Positions 8,784-17,606 of a stretch of DNA of 64,000 nt are shown here, piece by piece. The DNA is taken from assembly GCF_048323675.1 (NCBI RefSeq), contig NZ_JBLWFK010000007.1, positions 145,242 to 209,241 on the forward strand. Direction: 5' to 3'. Under the pieces are notes generated by a model that was not told the DNA's origin, searched no databases, and was given only the letters and a program-made list of their open reading frames with translations. The stretch comes from Mangrovimicrobium sp048323675 (GTDB lineage: Bacteria; Pseudomonadota; Gammaproteobacteria; Pseudomonadales; Halieaceae). A program made the position numbers and the translations under genes. The first letter of the stretch is position 1. Each line of letters starts with the position of its first letter.

Positions 8784-10649
8784 TCAGGTCTCGCTGTACG
8801 TGCTACGCCAGAAGTTTTCTGATGCGTAGCCGGGAAATTCCTCCAGGTAAGTCTTCTGAAGTCGGGCGTAGGTAACGGCCAGGCGCATTGCGCACAGGGC
8901 AAAACTGCAAAGTAATCTGGTTGCGCGCCACTGATCGAGCGAAACCAGCTCGCCCGGCGAGTCAGGAGTCACAGCGTAGTAAATGTGCTTGTGGCAGAAC
9001 ACCTGTCCGAGTCGGGCCTTGATGCCCGGCGCCTGGTACACGGGAGTTTTCCTGTGAAGAAATCCGGGGATCAGCAGGCCGTTGAGGGTCAGTATCATGG
9101 CGATCTTTTTCGCTGTGCTGTCTGCTTCCAGTTGTTTGACGACTGTCCCGGGCGGTCGCCTTTCGAGAGGAACTCCCCTGTCAGTTTCCGAAAATTTCCT
9201 GAGTAACGGAAACCGGCTTGACATGTCCAGGTTCTGCCGGAAGAACGAGGGCCCTTGCATGACATCCAGGGCCGCCTGAATACTGGCGTCGGCGCTTCCA
9301 TACCGGCATGACAGGAGCGACTTCAGGAAAAGCGCGCCGAGTCCTTTAAGGGTCCTTATACGCCCGTGGCCCAGAACGGCAATTTGCTGCACCAGGTGGC
9401 TACGGGAATCGAGATAGCTGGTGGTAGCGTTGTGCTTGGCTTCGAAGGTATCCCCGTAGGCTGAAATGCCGTTGATCGTCAGGACGTTGAACCTGTTGGT
9501 TAGAGAAAATGCTACGTCGTCACCACGTACAAAAAACGGGAACGGAAAGAAAGCCAGATCCTTCATGCAAAAGCCAAAAAACCACCAGCCGCCGTAGTTG
9601 GGCTTGAAGACCTCGCGCTCGGCCAGCAACAGGTGGTACGGCGAGCGGGTGTCCAGGTTGCGATGGATACGGTGACAAATGCCGTCGAAATAGCCACCGA
9701 CTTCATAGATCGTGCTCGCATCCGCCAACTGGATCAGTGAACCGGCTATTGCCAGCCTCTCGGTAGTGGCGTACGCAAACAAAGACATCATCCGCTGGAT
9801 AGAGCCGATTTCGCAGGTCGCGTCATCGTCCATGAAAAGGCAGTGGGTAATGTTTCCTTCATCAACAAGCTGCAGTAATCCCCGGCTGAAGCCACCTGCT
9901 CCCCCGTAATTCCTGTTGGGGATCACCCGTATGTTTCCCTCGGTCTGAATCCCGCAGTTGTCTGAATTGTCCACAATGATCAGTTGAACCTCTGCCTGGT
10001 TTGGATCAATGTGCAATAGTTCGTTCTTCAGCCTGTCTACAGCTGACTGGATGGCAGAAACCCTGTTGAAGTGCGTGATGACGATTCCCAGCTTGACGCT
10101 ATTGACTGGCGGTCTGCTGGTGACGAAGTCGATCGAGTCGAGCACTAGGTCTTCCTGTGCGTGAATACGCAGGAAAAGTAGCCCGCTTGTGGAGTCTGCC
10201 AGCTTTACAGCGTCGAGTGGGAATTCTTCGTCTTCCGTAAGTGCCAGTTGCCTGCTGCTTAACAACTGCTCTACCACTGGGCCCTCGGCCATCGGTACTG
10301 TCATTTCTGGAACGCCAGGTGGAGGTGAGGGAATGGTTGCCAGCCGCAGTTCGAGCGTGCATTTTCCAACGCCCTTTAACCTCAGAGATATCGCATCGAT
10401 GTTGGTGTTGTTGCGCCATTTGGCTATCGAAAAAGCGTTGTAGAACGTCAATGTACTAAATACGCTTCCCTGGCTGATCTGCAGCTTGCCGTTTCTCGCT
10501 TGATACTCACCCTCGTCAAGTCGGAAATAATTTTCTCTTGGCCTGTGTTTTTGTTCGCCGGGAAAAATGAGCTCCTGTAAAAGGTGATATTGCTTCCCAT
10601 CAGGGTAGTGAGATTTCACCGTTTCATGCATTGGCAGGCCACTGGTCAT
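8784..10649 (-). CDS. GlfT2-like galactofuranosyltransferase (GT2)
   Basis: 621 residues, close to mycobacterial GlfT2 in length. Residues 1-~180 form a beta-rich N-terminal domain like the GlfT2 N-domain (FSTLTFYNAFSIAKW near 64-78). The GT core has GIVITHFNRV (188-197), IIVDNSDN (224-231), PNRNYGGAGGFSRG (244-257), the metal-binding FMDDDA with DDD at 274-276, GGWWFFGFCM with the tryptophan pair at 355-356, RGDDVAF at 375-381 and a histidine at 406. Order and spacing match GlfT2, where these residues bind UDP-galactofuranose and metal and act as the base. This predicts a galactofuranose-containing glycan; donor use is inferred. The gene follows a sulfotransferase on the same strand by about 45 bases. 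Confidence 0.75.
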   Translation of the reverse strand: MTSGLPMHETVKSHYPDGKQYHLLQELIFPGEQKHRPRENYFRLDEGEYQARNGKLQISQGSVFSTLTFYNAFSIAKWRNNTNIDAISLRLKGVGKCTLELRLATIPSPPPGVPEMTVPMAEGPVVEQLLSSRQLALTEDEEFPLDAVKLADSTSGLLFLRIHAQEDLVLDSIDFVTSRPPVNSVKLGIVITHFNRVSAIQSAVDRLKNELLHIDPNQAEVQLIIVDNSDNCGIQTEGNIRVIPNRNYGGAGGFSRGLLQLVDEGNITHCLFMDDDATCEIGSIQRMMSLFAYATTERLAIAGSLIQLADASTIYEVGGYFDGICHRIHRNLDTRSPYHLLLAEREVFKPNYGGWWFFGFCMKDLAFFPFPFFVRGDDVAFSLTNRFNVLTINGISAYGDTFEAKHNATTSYLDSRSHLVQQIAVLGHGRIRTLKGLGALFLKSLLSCRYGSADASIQAALDVMQGPSFFRQNLDMSSRFPLLRKFSETDRGVPLERRPPGTVVKQLEADSTAKKIAMILTLNGLLIPGFLHRKTPVYQAPGIKARLGQVFCHKHIYYAVTPDSPGELVSLDQWRATRLLCSFALCAMRLAVTYARLQKTYLEEFPGYASENFWRSTYSET

Positions 10650-10694
10650 GTGTGTTCACATATTCGGCAGCAATAACGCCATTCTGTAAAGCTC

Positions 10695-11723
10695 TCACCG
10701 GACTCGCCATGACTTGATAATGTTCTTCAGACTCTGGGCCGAGGCCCGGTTCAAGGCAGCGTATTTCAATTTTTTGTACAGAGATGGCGGAGGCGCGTCC
10801 CTTCTATTGATAAGTTCCTCGTGTGCAATGACCGATTCCAGCGTGAGCACTGAGCGCAGATCTTCAATAAGCTCCTGCTGGCAAAAATTATCGAATGCGA
10901 TATTGATGGCCTCGATTTTTTCTTTGAATGCCTGAATATTCTGGGGAGATCGCAGGGCATTGCCGCGCATAAATACCAGACGACGCTCATCTGGCTTCAT
11001 CGACCAGACTTTGGCCAACCGGTCTGTCTCCAGGGTTCGTTCGTCGCGTCCGGGATTGGCTTTGCGGTTGTTGTCAGGCAGCTGGCATTCCATCTCAATG
11101 CCAACCGCTTGCCAAAAGGAACGCAAGTGATTTTCCGGGTTGGATGTGTAGGGTCGGATGATCAGCGAATCCGATCCGAAAAGTTCGCGCCAGAATTGAG
11201 CGTTAAAACGAGGGTCAACCAGTGCTGGCGCGAGATAGAAGACAAAGTCCGAAAACCTCCCGCAGGGCAGTGGCGACTTATTTACCTGGTTGTACCAGGA
11301 TTTGCAGAAACTCATTGGCTCCCTTACATACATGATCACACGTATGTTGTATCCCTTGAACAGGTTTGAAATTTCTTCTCGTACCAGCACCTTTTTGGGT
11401 TCGGAAAGAGAAGGAAAGCGGAAGAATTCTTCTGAAGATATCAGTATCTTGTCCACCTTGCTTCGTGATATCTCGTCGCGAATATCCAGGCACAGTTCAT
11501 TGAAGGACCTGTCCTGTGTGTACCACAGGGGTGTGAACTCGTCGTGCTTTTTCAACAGGCTTAGCGGCAAGGCACTGTGGCTCACCCCGGCACCGACCGG
11601 TCGCGCGCTGAGTAAGTATCGAACGCCTTTTTGCTCCAGCTTTTCCCTGTTGGTGTGACAAAAGCGTTGAATCGCGGTTGTCCCGGTCTTGAAGTTGCCG
11701 ATGTGCAAATATACGGTCTTCAT
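10695..11723 (-). CDS. Sulfotransferase-like protein
   Basis: 342 residues. The N-terminus YLHIGNFKTGTTAIQRFCH (residues 4-22) is the classic PAPS-binding P-loop-like motif, with the lysine-threonine-glycine core at residues 12-14. IRVIMYVREPMSFCKSWYNQ around residues 128-147 fits the second PAPS contact, an arginine before a serine-rich helix. The rest is helical. This is the second sulfotransferase of the region and is distinct from the one at the left edge. It sits in a leftward operon after two membrane proteins and before the GlfT2-like gene, so it probably sulfates the same glycan; the substrate is unknown. Confidence 0.75.
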   Translation of the reverse strand: MKTVYLHIGNFKTGTTAIQRFCHTNREKLEQKGVRYLLSARPVGAGVSHSALPLSLLKKHDEFTPLWYTQDRSFNELCLDIRDEISRSKVDKILISSEEFFRFPSLSEPKKVLVREEISNLFKGYNIRVIMYVREPMSFCKSWYNQVNKSPLPCGRFSDFVFYLAPALVDPRFNAQFWRELFGSDSLIIRPYTSNPENHLRSFWQAVGIEMECQLPDNNRKANPGRDERTLETDRLAKVWSMKPDERRLVFMRGNALRSPQNIQAFKEKIEAINIAFDNFCQQELIEDLRSVLTLESVIAHEELINRRDAPPPSLYKKLKYAALNRASAQSLKNIIKSWRVR

Positions 11724-11918
11724 CTCAGTTGGTCCGCCTATTGCGTGGTATCAGGCCCGCAGAAATAATTTCACAGATTGCGGTCCGACCGGCGACTACT
11801 GTCGGGATTGTGACCGGGTGAGGCTGCACTGTTATGCCCAGTAGAAGGCCTGCATGTACTGTCCAATCGGTGGGTCGGCCGGATCTGGCCCCAGCTCCCT
11901 TGCCGCTGCCGAATTCTG

Positions 11919-13406
11919 TCAATTCTCACACGATTTTCCGGTGGCTTGACCAGCGTATGTTGAAGGTGAATGTGTTCCGGCTTCACCCCGGCTGCACACG
12001 TTGGCCAGGATTTTTACCACCAGGAATATAAGCAATGGAGTGGAGTAGATAACCGCTCGATTGACCTGGGTAAAATCCTCGGCGAATTGATAGCGATCCG
12101 TAAAGTAATAGACAAAAGCAGTAAAGCCCAGCGAGGTCAGCAATGCCACCGAGGGCAGGAAGTTGTCGGCGATCAATCTCGGCTTGAGCAGTATGATGAT
12201 AGCCATAGGCAGGAGCAGATACCACAGGATATTCCAGTTGATCATCAGGAAAAGTGTTTTCGCCATCGCCTCGTGGACCGGATGGTATTCCAGCGAATAG
12301 GAGCCGAAGTAAGGCACTTGGATCGCGTCCGGGGATAGCGTTAATTGCCCGATTCCCGGCAAGGTTACATCAAGGCCAACATACCAAATCGCCGATACCA
12401 GAAACACGACTGCACTGAATATGACGGCGAGCCAGCGCTTTTCGATCCTGGGTAGTGAAATTACCAGGGCCGCCAGGGCGATCGCCGCCATGATCAAGCC
12501 CGGTACCTTGAGCTGTGCGAGGAAAATCGTCAGTAGAATCGCAATCACGGCGAATTGCCATTGCCTTGTTTCGTCCCAGGCTATAACCGCCAGCACTGAG
12601 CAACTGAATGTCACCGTGACCCACAGGTCAGCGTAGCCAGCGAGCGCAGAGTGGACGTTCACGAAGGGCATGCTCAGCAGTAAATAAACACCTGTCATGG
12701 CGCCTGTGCGCGGTATCCCGGCCAGTCGCAAATGCCCGTAAAGTGCACAACCCATAGCGATAGCTACAATCACCCAGGGCAGATAGATGACTGAGGCATC
12801 AGATGTGTCGATGGCCAGCATGCTCCATAGTTGGATCAGCGGTACGCCATTCGGGTATTCCCACGCATTATAGGCTCCCAGGGTGTAGTCACGTGCATTG
12901 GCCGGGGCGCTAAGCCAGGTATCCGGATCTACGTAGTTCACGAATTGCTTGAAGTGGAACCAGACGATCGCTTTTGGCGCCCAGTTCATCCAGGCATCCC
13001 ACGGGAACAGAGGGAGAACCAATACCTCCTGTAATATGGTCGCATATCGCCAGACCAGTAAAATCAGCAGGAAACCGCAAAACAGCCATCCGCCACCGCC
13101 GATCGGGTGTCTGGCCGTCCCCTGAGTCCTGCCATCATCAAGTTTCCAGGCGGCGCATGCCCCCAAAACTGCCAATAGCGACAAGGTAATCGCCACACCT
13201 GCGAAACCAAGAGTAATTCCGGCCGTAGCCCAGCCCCTGAGCACCAGGGTCGTGACAAATAGTCCAAGTAGGTACCCGTGTCCGATTACCAGCCACCAGT
13301 TCCAGGCTTGTGTTCGCTTGAGGAGGCAGTAAACCCAGACGCAGCCCAAAAGCCAGGGAAGCAGGATCGAGATAATGGCACCCGACATGTTGATTTCGCT
13401 GCTCAT
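11919..13406 (-). CDS. Polytopic membrane protein, possible glycosyltransferase
   Basis: 495 residues with about twelve membrane segments. After the first few helices comes LFPWDAWMNWAPKAIVWFHF, an acidic-aromatic periplasmic loop of the kind seen in GT-C glycosyltransferases (ArnT/PMT type), where an early-loop aspartate is catalytic. I cannot assign it to a named family. The gene overlaps the upstream 415-residue gene by four bases (13403-13406), which points to translational coupling and a shared task. The 195 bases between its stop and the sulfotransferase start contain no convincing gene. Confidence 0.6.
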   Translation of the reverse strand: MSSEINMSGAIISILLPWLLGCVWVYCLLKRTQAWNWWLVIGHGYLLGLFVTTLVLRGWATAGITLGFAGVAITLSLLAVLGACAAWKLDDGRTQGTARHPIGGGGWLFCGFLLILLVWRYATILQEVLVLPLFPWDAWMNWAPKAIVWFHFKQFVNYVDPDTWLSAPANARDYTLGAYNAWEYPNGVPLIQLWSMLAIDTSDASVIYLPWVIVAIAMGCALYGHLRLAGIPRTGAMTGVYLLLSMPFVNVHSALAGYADLWVTVTFSCSVLAVIAWDETRQWQFAVIAILLTIFLAQLKVPGLIMAAIALAALVISLPRIEKRWLAVIFSAVVFLVSAIWYVGLDVTLPGIGQLTLSPDAIQVPYFGSYSLEYHPVHEAMAKTLFLMINWNILWYLLLPMAIIILLKPRLIADNFLPSVALLTSLGFTAFVYYFTDRYQFAEDFTQVNRAVIYSTPLLIFLVVKILANVCSRGEAGTHSPSTYAGQATGKSCEN

Positions 13407-14650
13407 GGCGTGATCGTGTAAAGGTAGAGTGCGCCGGGGCTCTGGTCATCGATGCGTTCCACCGGGATGGAGCGGGAATTCCAGCGAAGAACATTACTTT
13501 GTTCATCGTAATCCAGGCCCGGAACCTGATCGAGTACCAGCAGGTAATCACCTTCGCGCAGTTTGGCAGGTATTGGCAAGTGTCCAAAATTGAAAATATT
13601 GTGTGGAAGCAGGTAGTACTGCATCTTCAGGCGCCGATAGTCCCGCCGGGGTGAGTTGTGCAGTAGATAGATTTTGACTCCAGGCTCGGGCAGCACCTCC
13701 TTGAGATGTAGCGCGTACTGGTACAGGTCGCTATCCAGCTCCGCCAGATGTTTTTCATGTTGGGTTTTGCCACCAAATAGGAATTCGGATTCTTCCAATT
13801 GCGCCGAGAGGTTGCGTTGCCAAAGCATATCGATAACCAGCCACGGCCCCAGGACCGCGCAAACCACAGCAAGCCGAATGTCGATACGCCACAGCAGGCC
13901 TGCCAGGAACAACACCACCAGCGCGCCGCCAGCCCAGCACGCCATGGCCAGCGGCCGGGGAAGAATCTGGTCATAGGGACCGCCCATCAGGTGATGCGCC
14001 GAGCGCTGGTTCCAGGTTTCCAATCCCGTCCACTCACTCCAGATTGAACGTATTAAATTCCATGCTGAAGTCGGCAGAAAATCCAGACTTTCGACGACCT
14101 GAGCCACCTCCCGTAGTTCGCCATAGACGTCGACACCTATTTCAGTGATAGTGCCTTCCCATGCGGGATTATCTGCCAACATACTGACGTGGGCGGAGTC
14201 GTTGATGCGGGGTAGGATGATGTGGCTGGTTTCATCGGGCTTTTCAGCGGTACGCCAGATAAAGTAGTAGAAGCTCCCGGGGTTCTGGCCAGTAATTCTG
14301 AACTGCAGATAAGGGTAGTCGTCCGCTTTGAAGCCCACCCTTGTCGTGTAAATGCTTCGCGTATCTTTCGGACCCACTTCCAACGCGGTAATCCGCATTC
14401 CTCCGCTTTCTGTTTCTTCACCAGCTCCGCGTCGTGCTATCAAACTTTTACCGCTAATGCGCCAGGGTCGTGCGGATTCGTGTTCTGTACCCGCATGCTG
14501 TCGAATCAGTTCCGGCGTGAGCAACAGATAGGTAGAACTCAGAACACCGCCGCTGACGAGGAGCGCAAGAAGCGCATAAACCAACCCGAGACCGAGATCC
14601 CGAAGTTGGGGGTAGTGCCCGTCTGATGTCCTTTCTCCAGAATGGGCCAT
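13403..14650 (-). CDS. Membrane protein of unknown function, partner of the next gene
   Basis: 415 residues. A membrane helix at ~20-45 (GLGLVYALLALLVSGGVL) is followed by a periplasmic domain of ~170 residues with a beta-sandwich look (YLQFRITGQNPGSFYYFIW). Two more helices follow around residues 225-275, then a soluble C-terminal domain with EPGVKIYLLHNSPRRDYRRL and GDYLLVLDQVPG. I do not recognise the family. Its four-base overlap with the polytopic GT-C-like protein suggests the two work together at the inner membrane, for instance one catalysing and one binding the glycan; this is inference. Confidence 0.55.
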   Translation of the reverse strand: MAHSGERTSDGHYPQLRDLGLGLVYALLALLVSGGVLSSTYLLLTPELIRQHAGTEHESARPWRISGKSLIARRGAGEETESGGMRITALEVGPKDTRSIYTTRVGFKADDYPYLQFRITGQNPGSFYYFIWRTAEKPDETSHIILPRINDSAHVSMLADNPAWEGTITEIGVDVYGELREVAQVVESLDFLPTSAWNLIRSIWSEWTGLETWNQRSAHHLMGGPYDQILPRPLAMACWAGGALVVLFLAGLLWRIDIRLAVVCAVLGPWLVIDMLWQRNLSAQLEESEFLFGGKTQHEKHLAELDSDLYQYALHLKEVLPEPGVKIYLLHNSPRRDYRRLKMQYYLLPHNIFNFGHLPIPAKLREGDYLLVLDQVPGLDYDEQSNVLRWNSRSIPVERIDDQSPGALYLYTITP

Positions 14651-14690
14651 ATCACTCTTGCTCAGTCCTTGATCAGGCGGCTCTGGCCTG

Positions 14691-16505
14691 CTATGGAATG
14701 CTTACCGTCGTGGCCGCGTTGCGAATAGCTTGCCAGCACCCGAGGGAACCGGCAAACCCGGCAAGATTACTGCGAAAGAGCTCGATAATTTCGCTCACGT
14801 CCAGCCCCTCGGGAATACTGGCCAAATCCCCGAGGGCAGCCGGCACCTGCATCGCGTCGCCCACCTGCCGGACGCTCTGTTCCAGCCAGTCCTGCCAACC
14901 CGGCGGCCGAATCATGCCATCCTGCAGTAATCTGTTGAGTCGACTATATTCATCGCTCTGGGCTTCCGCCACCTCCTTGCGGAACTCCATCTCCAGTCCT
15001 TTATCGCTGGTCTCCGAGAGCTGCCGCATTAATGCAGCCAGCGAATTCAACCGGCTTTGCGGTGTAATGCCTTCGTCGTAAACCGTTCGGTCGGTGACAT
15101 ACTTGTTGATGTTGAGTTTGCCCTTGCCATCGCTGGGGGCGGGATTCGGGTCGCCCTGGCGCTGCTCGATCGGGATATGCGGCACGCTCCAGGCGTATTC
15201 CAGCACGGCCGAATGCGGGTGCAGGTATTCGGTTATTGCGCCAAACAGGTAGTCCTCGCCGCGGAAGACGGGGAAATAGGGCGGCAGCAAAGCTGTGTTG
15301 TCGAGACCGCTCACCTGCGAGATTACCGCCAGCTTGCTGAACAGAGGCTGGGTCTGGCCGAGCCAGTAACAGCGACTTTGCAGCGCGCCTCCGACACCGC
15401 CATTAAAATCCAGCAGGCGTTTGCTGGAGCGGGCGTCCAGGGTATAGAGCCACTCCGTGCCGGGCGTCCCGGGATCGCCAACGGTGCCGGACTGGGTGAT
15501 CAGCACCGGAGAGTCGGCGCTCCACTGGCTGAGGTAGGCATTGTTGGCGCCCGCGAGGTCTGTAGCCTGCAGCGGCTGGCCGGTGAGCTGCTTCAGGGCC
15601 TGGCCCATGGTGAGACCGAGGCAGGAGGCATGGCCGTTGAGGGGGTCGAATTCGGTCCTCGTCGTGCGGGCTTCCATTTCCTGGGTATTCGAGTAGAAGT
15701 CCACCTCCCGTTCGCGCTGTCCGAAGCCAACACCGTGTTCCTTGTGGGGCGACTCCACCGCGAGGCAGAGGACGTCATCGTCCATTACGATGGCGCGGCG
15801 GCCCACGGAGAGCAGCAGGCAGAGGTTGCGGGCAAGGCCGTAGGTCTTCTCGCCGGCCCAGCGCTCGCGGTCGACCAGGAAGCGGATGGCTTCCTCCTGC
15901 TGGGGTAATTCGGCGATCAGGTCGTCCATCAGCTGGCGGGCTTCCGCGGCGCCGAAGTAGCGCATGTTGCGCGGCGATGTCAGGTTGAACTGCTCCACCG
16001 CCTCGCGGTTGCGTTCGGCATTGCCGCTGTCGCGGGAATCGTCGATGAGGAAGATGGCCTCGTGGCGGCTGAGGTTGCTCGAGCGCAGCATGGTCTCCAG
16101 CAGTCGCTCTACTGCCGCCGGGCGGTCGCAGGTGATGATGAAGGCGCGGGTGGCGGGGCGGTCCACCGCCGGTGGTACTGCGGTGTTCAGTCGCGCGCAG
16201 GCGGCCTCGGCACTCACCATCAGTCCGGCGTCACGAACCATGCCGAGCACGTTCATTACATCGGCTTGCTGGCCGGCGAGTTCGGGAATGCTACTGACAA
16301 GAACCGCGGCGTGGCCTGGCAGGGTGCGGAAAACCCGGCACATCTGCAAGCTTTGCGCGACCGGTGGCGCCACCAGGAACTGGGCGCCGCTTTCGCGGTT
16401 GATCAGCAGTACCCCGCCATTGCTCATGTTGACCGCCTCGCACTCGGCGAAGGCGAAAAGACCCGACGGGGCGGGGCTGTTGGTGGCGGTGGTGCTGTCT
16501 GTCAT
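14691..16505 (-). CDS. GT2-like protein with a PqqD/RRE-like N-terminal domain
   Basis: 604 residues. Residues ~30-97 (GVLLINRESGAQFLVAPPVA, then a helix and VMNVLGMVRDAGLMV) have the strand-strand-strand-helix pattern of PqqD-like winged-helix domains. Residues ~118-430 look like a GT2 enzyme: TRAFIITCDRPAAVERLLET, IFLIDDSRD at 151-159, VMDDDV with DDD at 242-244, and FRGEDYLFG at 414-422. The rest is helical. PqqD-like domains bind peptide substrates in RiPP pathways, so a peptide- or protein-linked sugar is conceivable, but the domain call is by eye and no precursor peptide was found. A good promoter lies just upstream. Base composition is closer to the housekeeping genes than to the left part of the region. 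Confidence 0.55.
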   Translation of the reverse strand: MTDSTTATNSPAPSGLFAFAECEAVNMSNGGVLLINRESGAQFLVAPPVAQSLQMCRVFRTLPGHAAVLVSSIPELAGQQADVMNVLGMVRDAGLMVSAEAACARLNTAVPPAVDRPATRAFIITCDRPAAVERLLETMLRSSNLSRHEAIFLIDDSRDSGNAERNREAVEQFNLTSPRNMRYFGAAEARQLMDDLIAELPQQEEAIRFLVDRERWAGEKTYGLARNLCLLLSVGRRAIVMDDDVLCLAVESPHKEHGVGFGQREREVDFYSNTQEMEARTTRTEFDPLNGHASCLGLTMGQALKQLTGQPLQATDLAGANNAYLSQWSADSPVLITQSGTVGDPGTPGTEWLYTLDARSSKRLLDFNGGVGGALQSRCYWLGQTQPLFSKLAVISQVSGLDNTALLPPYFPVFRGEDYLFGAITEYLHPHSAVLEYAWSVPHIPIEQRQGDPNPAPSDGKGKLNINKYVTDRTVYDEGITPQSRLNSLAALMRQLSETSDKGLEMEFRKEVAEAQSDEYSRLNRLLQDGMIRPPGWQDWLEQSVRQVGDAMQVPAALGDLASIPEGLDVSEIIELFRSNLAGFAGSLGCWQAIRNAATTVSIP

Positions 16506-16538
16506 GGGGGTGCAAATGGGCTGGAAAATAAGCCGCCC

Positions 16539-16567
16539 ATTCTAGGGGGGCACTGTAGGGCTGTAAA
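16539..16567 (-). promoter_or_regulatory. Sigma70-type promoter of the PqqD-GT2 gene
   Basis: On the minus strand TTTACA (16562-16567) and TAGAAT (16539-16544) are 17 bases apart. They lie between the pdxA stop and the ATG at 16505, so the PqqD-GT2 gene can be transcribed separately from lptD-surA-pdxA. Confidence 0.5.
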
Positions 16568-16577
16568 CCGCCGCGGC

Positions 16578-17573
16578 TCAGCTCGCTGCGGCGTTGTGCG
16601 CCAGCCGGACGGCCAGTTCGAGCGCCGCCAGCATGCTGCCCATATCGGCCCGCCCGCTGCCGGCCAGGTCCAGCGCGGTACCGTGATCGACAGAGGTGCG
16701 GATGATCGGCAGGCCGAGGGTGATATTTACCGCATTGCCAAAGCCGGCATACTTGAGCACCGGGAGGCCCTGGTCGTGGAACATGGCGAAGACCGCATCG
16801 CTGGCGTCCAGCAGCTTGGGGTTGAACGCGGTATCGGCAGGGTGCGGGCCGCTCAGCTGCAGGCCCTGTGCCCGCAACTGCTTCAGTGCGGGGATGATCA
16901 CATCCAGTTCCTCGCGCCCCAGGTGGCCGCTTTCCCCGGCATGGGGGTTGAGGCCGAGCACGGCAATACGCGGCTGCGGGATGGCAAATTTCCGCTGCAG
17001 GTCGCGGTGCAGGATGTGCAGGGTCTGCGCCAGCAGGTCCCCGGTAATTGCATCGGGCACCTCGCGCAGCGGCAGGTGGGTGGTCGCCAGGGCCACCCGC
17101 AGGGTATCCGCCACCAGCATCATGACCACGCGGGGCGTTGCGGTGCGTTCGGCCAGCAGTTCGGTATGGCCGGAGAAGGGGATGCCGGCATCATTGATGA
17201 TCGACTTTTGTACCGGCGCGGTGACCATGGCGGCAAAGGTGCCGTCGAGGCAGGCATCCACCGCCCGCTCGAGAGTTTCCACGACATAAGGCGCGTTCGC
17301 GGCGCTCAACCTGCCCGCTGTGCAGGGTTCTGCCAGCCCTATGGGCAGCACCGGCAATGTCCCGGGCCGGTGGGCGGTCGAAGGCGCGGAGGGGTCGAAG
17401 GTGCTGAGGGTGACGTCGAGGCCGAGCAGTGTTGCCCGCTGCTGCAGCAGGCCGGGGTCGCCAATGGCGACCAGCTGTGCTGCCCAGGGCTTGCCGGCAG
17501 CAGCCAGGGTGACATCGGGGCCGATGCCGGCGGGTTCACCGCAGGTGATGGCGATACGGGGTATCGTTGCCAT
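16578..17573 (-). CDS. pdxA: 4-hydroxythreonine-4-phosphate dehydrogenase
   Basis: 331 residues, the usual length. It oxidises and decarboxylates 4-phosphohydroxy-L-threonine for pyridoxal 5'-phosphate synthesis. The N-terminus IAITCGEPAGIGPDV, the middle FSGHTELLAERT with the metal-binding histidine, the central GLNPHAGESGHLGREE and the C-terminal MFHDQGLPVLKYAGF and TSVDHGTALDLAGSG are all characteristic. It follows surA by 33 bases in the lptD-surA-pdxA operon. In many gammaproteobacteria rsmA, apaG and apaH follow; here they are absent and glycan genes begin instead. Confidence 0.97.
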   Translation of the reverse strand: MATIPRIAITCGEPAGIGPDVTLAAAGKPWAAQLVAIGDPGLLQQRATLLGLDVTLSTFDPSAPSTAHRPGTLPVLPIGLAEPCTAGRLSAANAPYVVETLERAVDACLDGTFAAMVTAPVQKSIINDAGIPFSGHTELLAERTATPRVVMMLVADTLRVALATTHLPLREVPDAITGDLLAQTLHILHRDLQRKFAIPQPRIAVLGLNPHAGESGHLGREELDVIIPALKQLRAQGLQLSGPHPADTAFNPKLLDASDAVFAMFHDQGLPVLKYAGFGNAVNITLGLPIIRTSVDHGTALDLAGSGRADMGSMLAALELAVRLAHNAAAS

Positions 17574-17606
17574 GCTCAGCCAGCCGGGGCGCTGCGCGCC
17601 CCGTCC

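Noticed and set aside
11725..11922. 65-codon minus-strand frame that fits exactly between the 495-residue membrane gene and the sulfotransferase gene
   Set aside because: TTG start overlapping the upstream stop, no ribosome site, and a composition without any recognisable fold. The tight fit could be chance; not strong enough to call.
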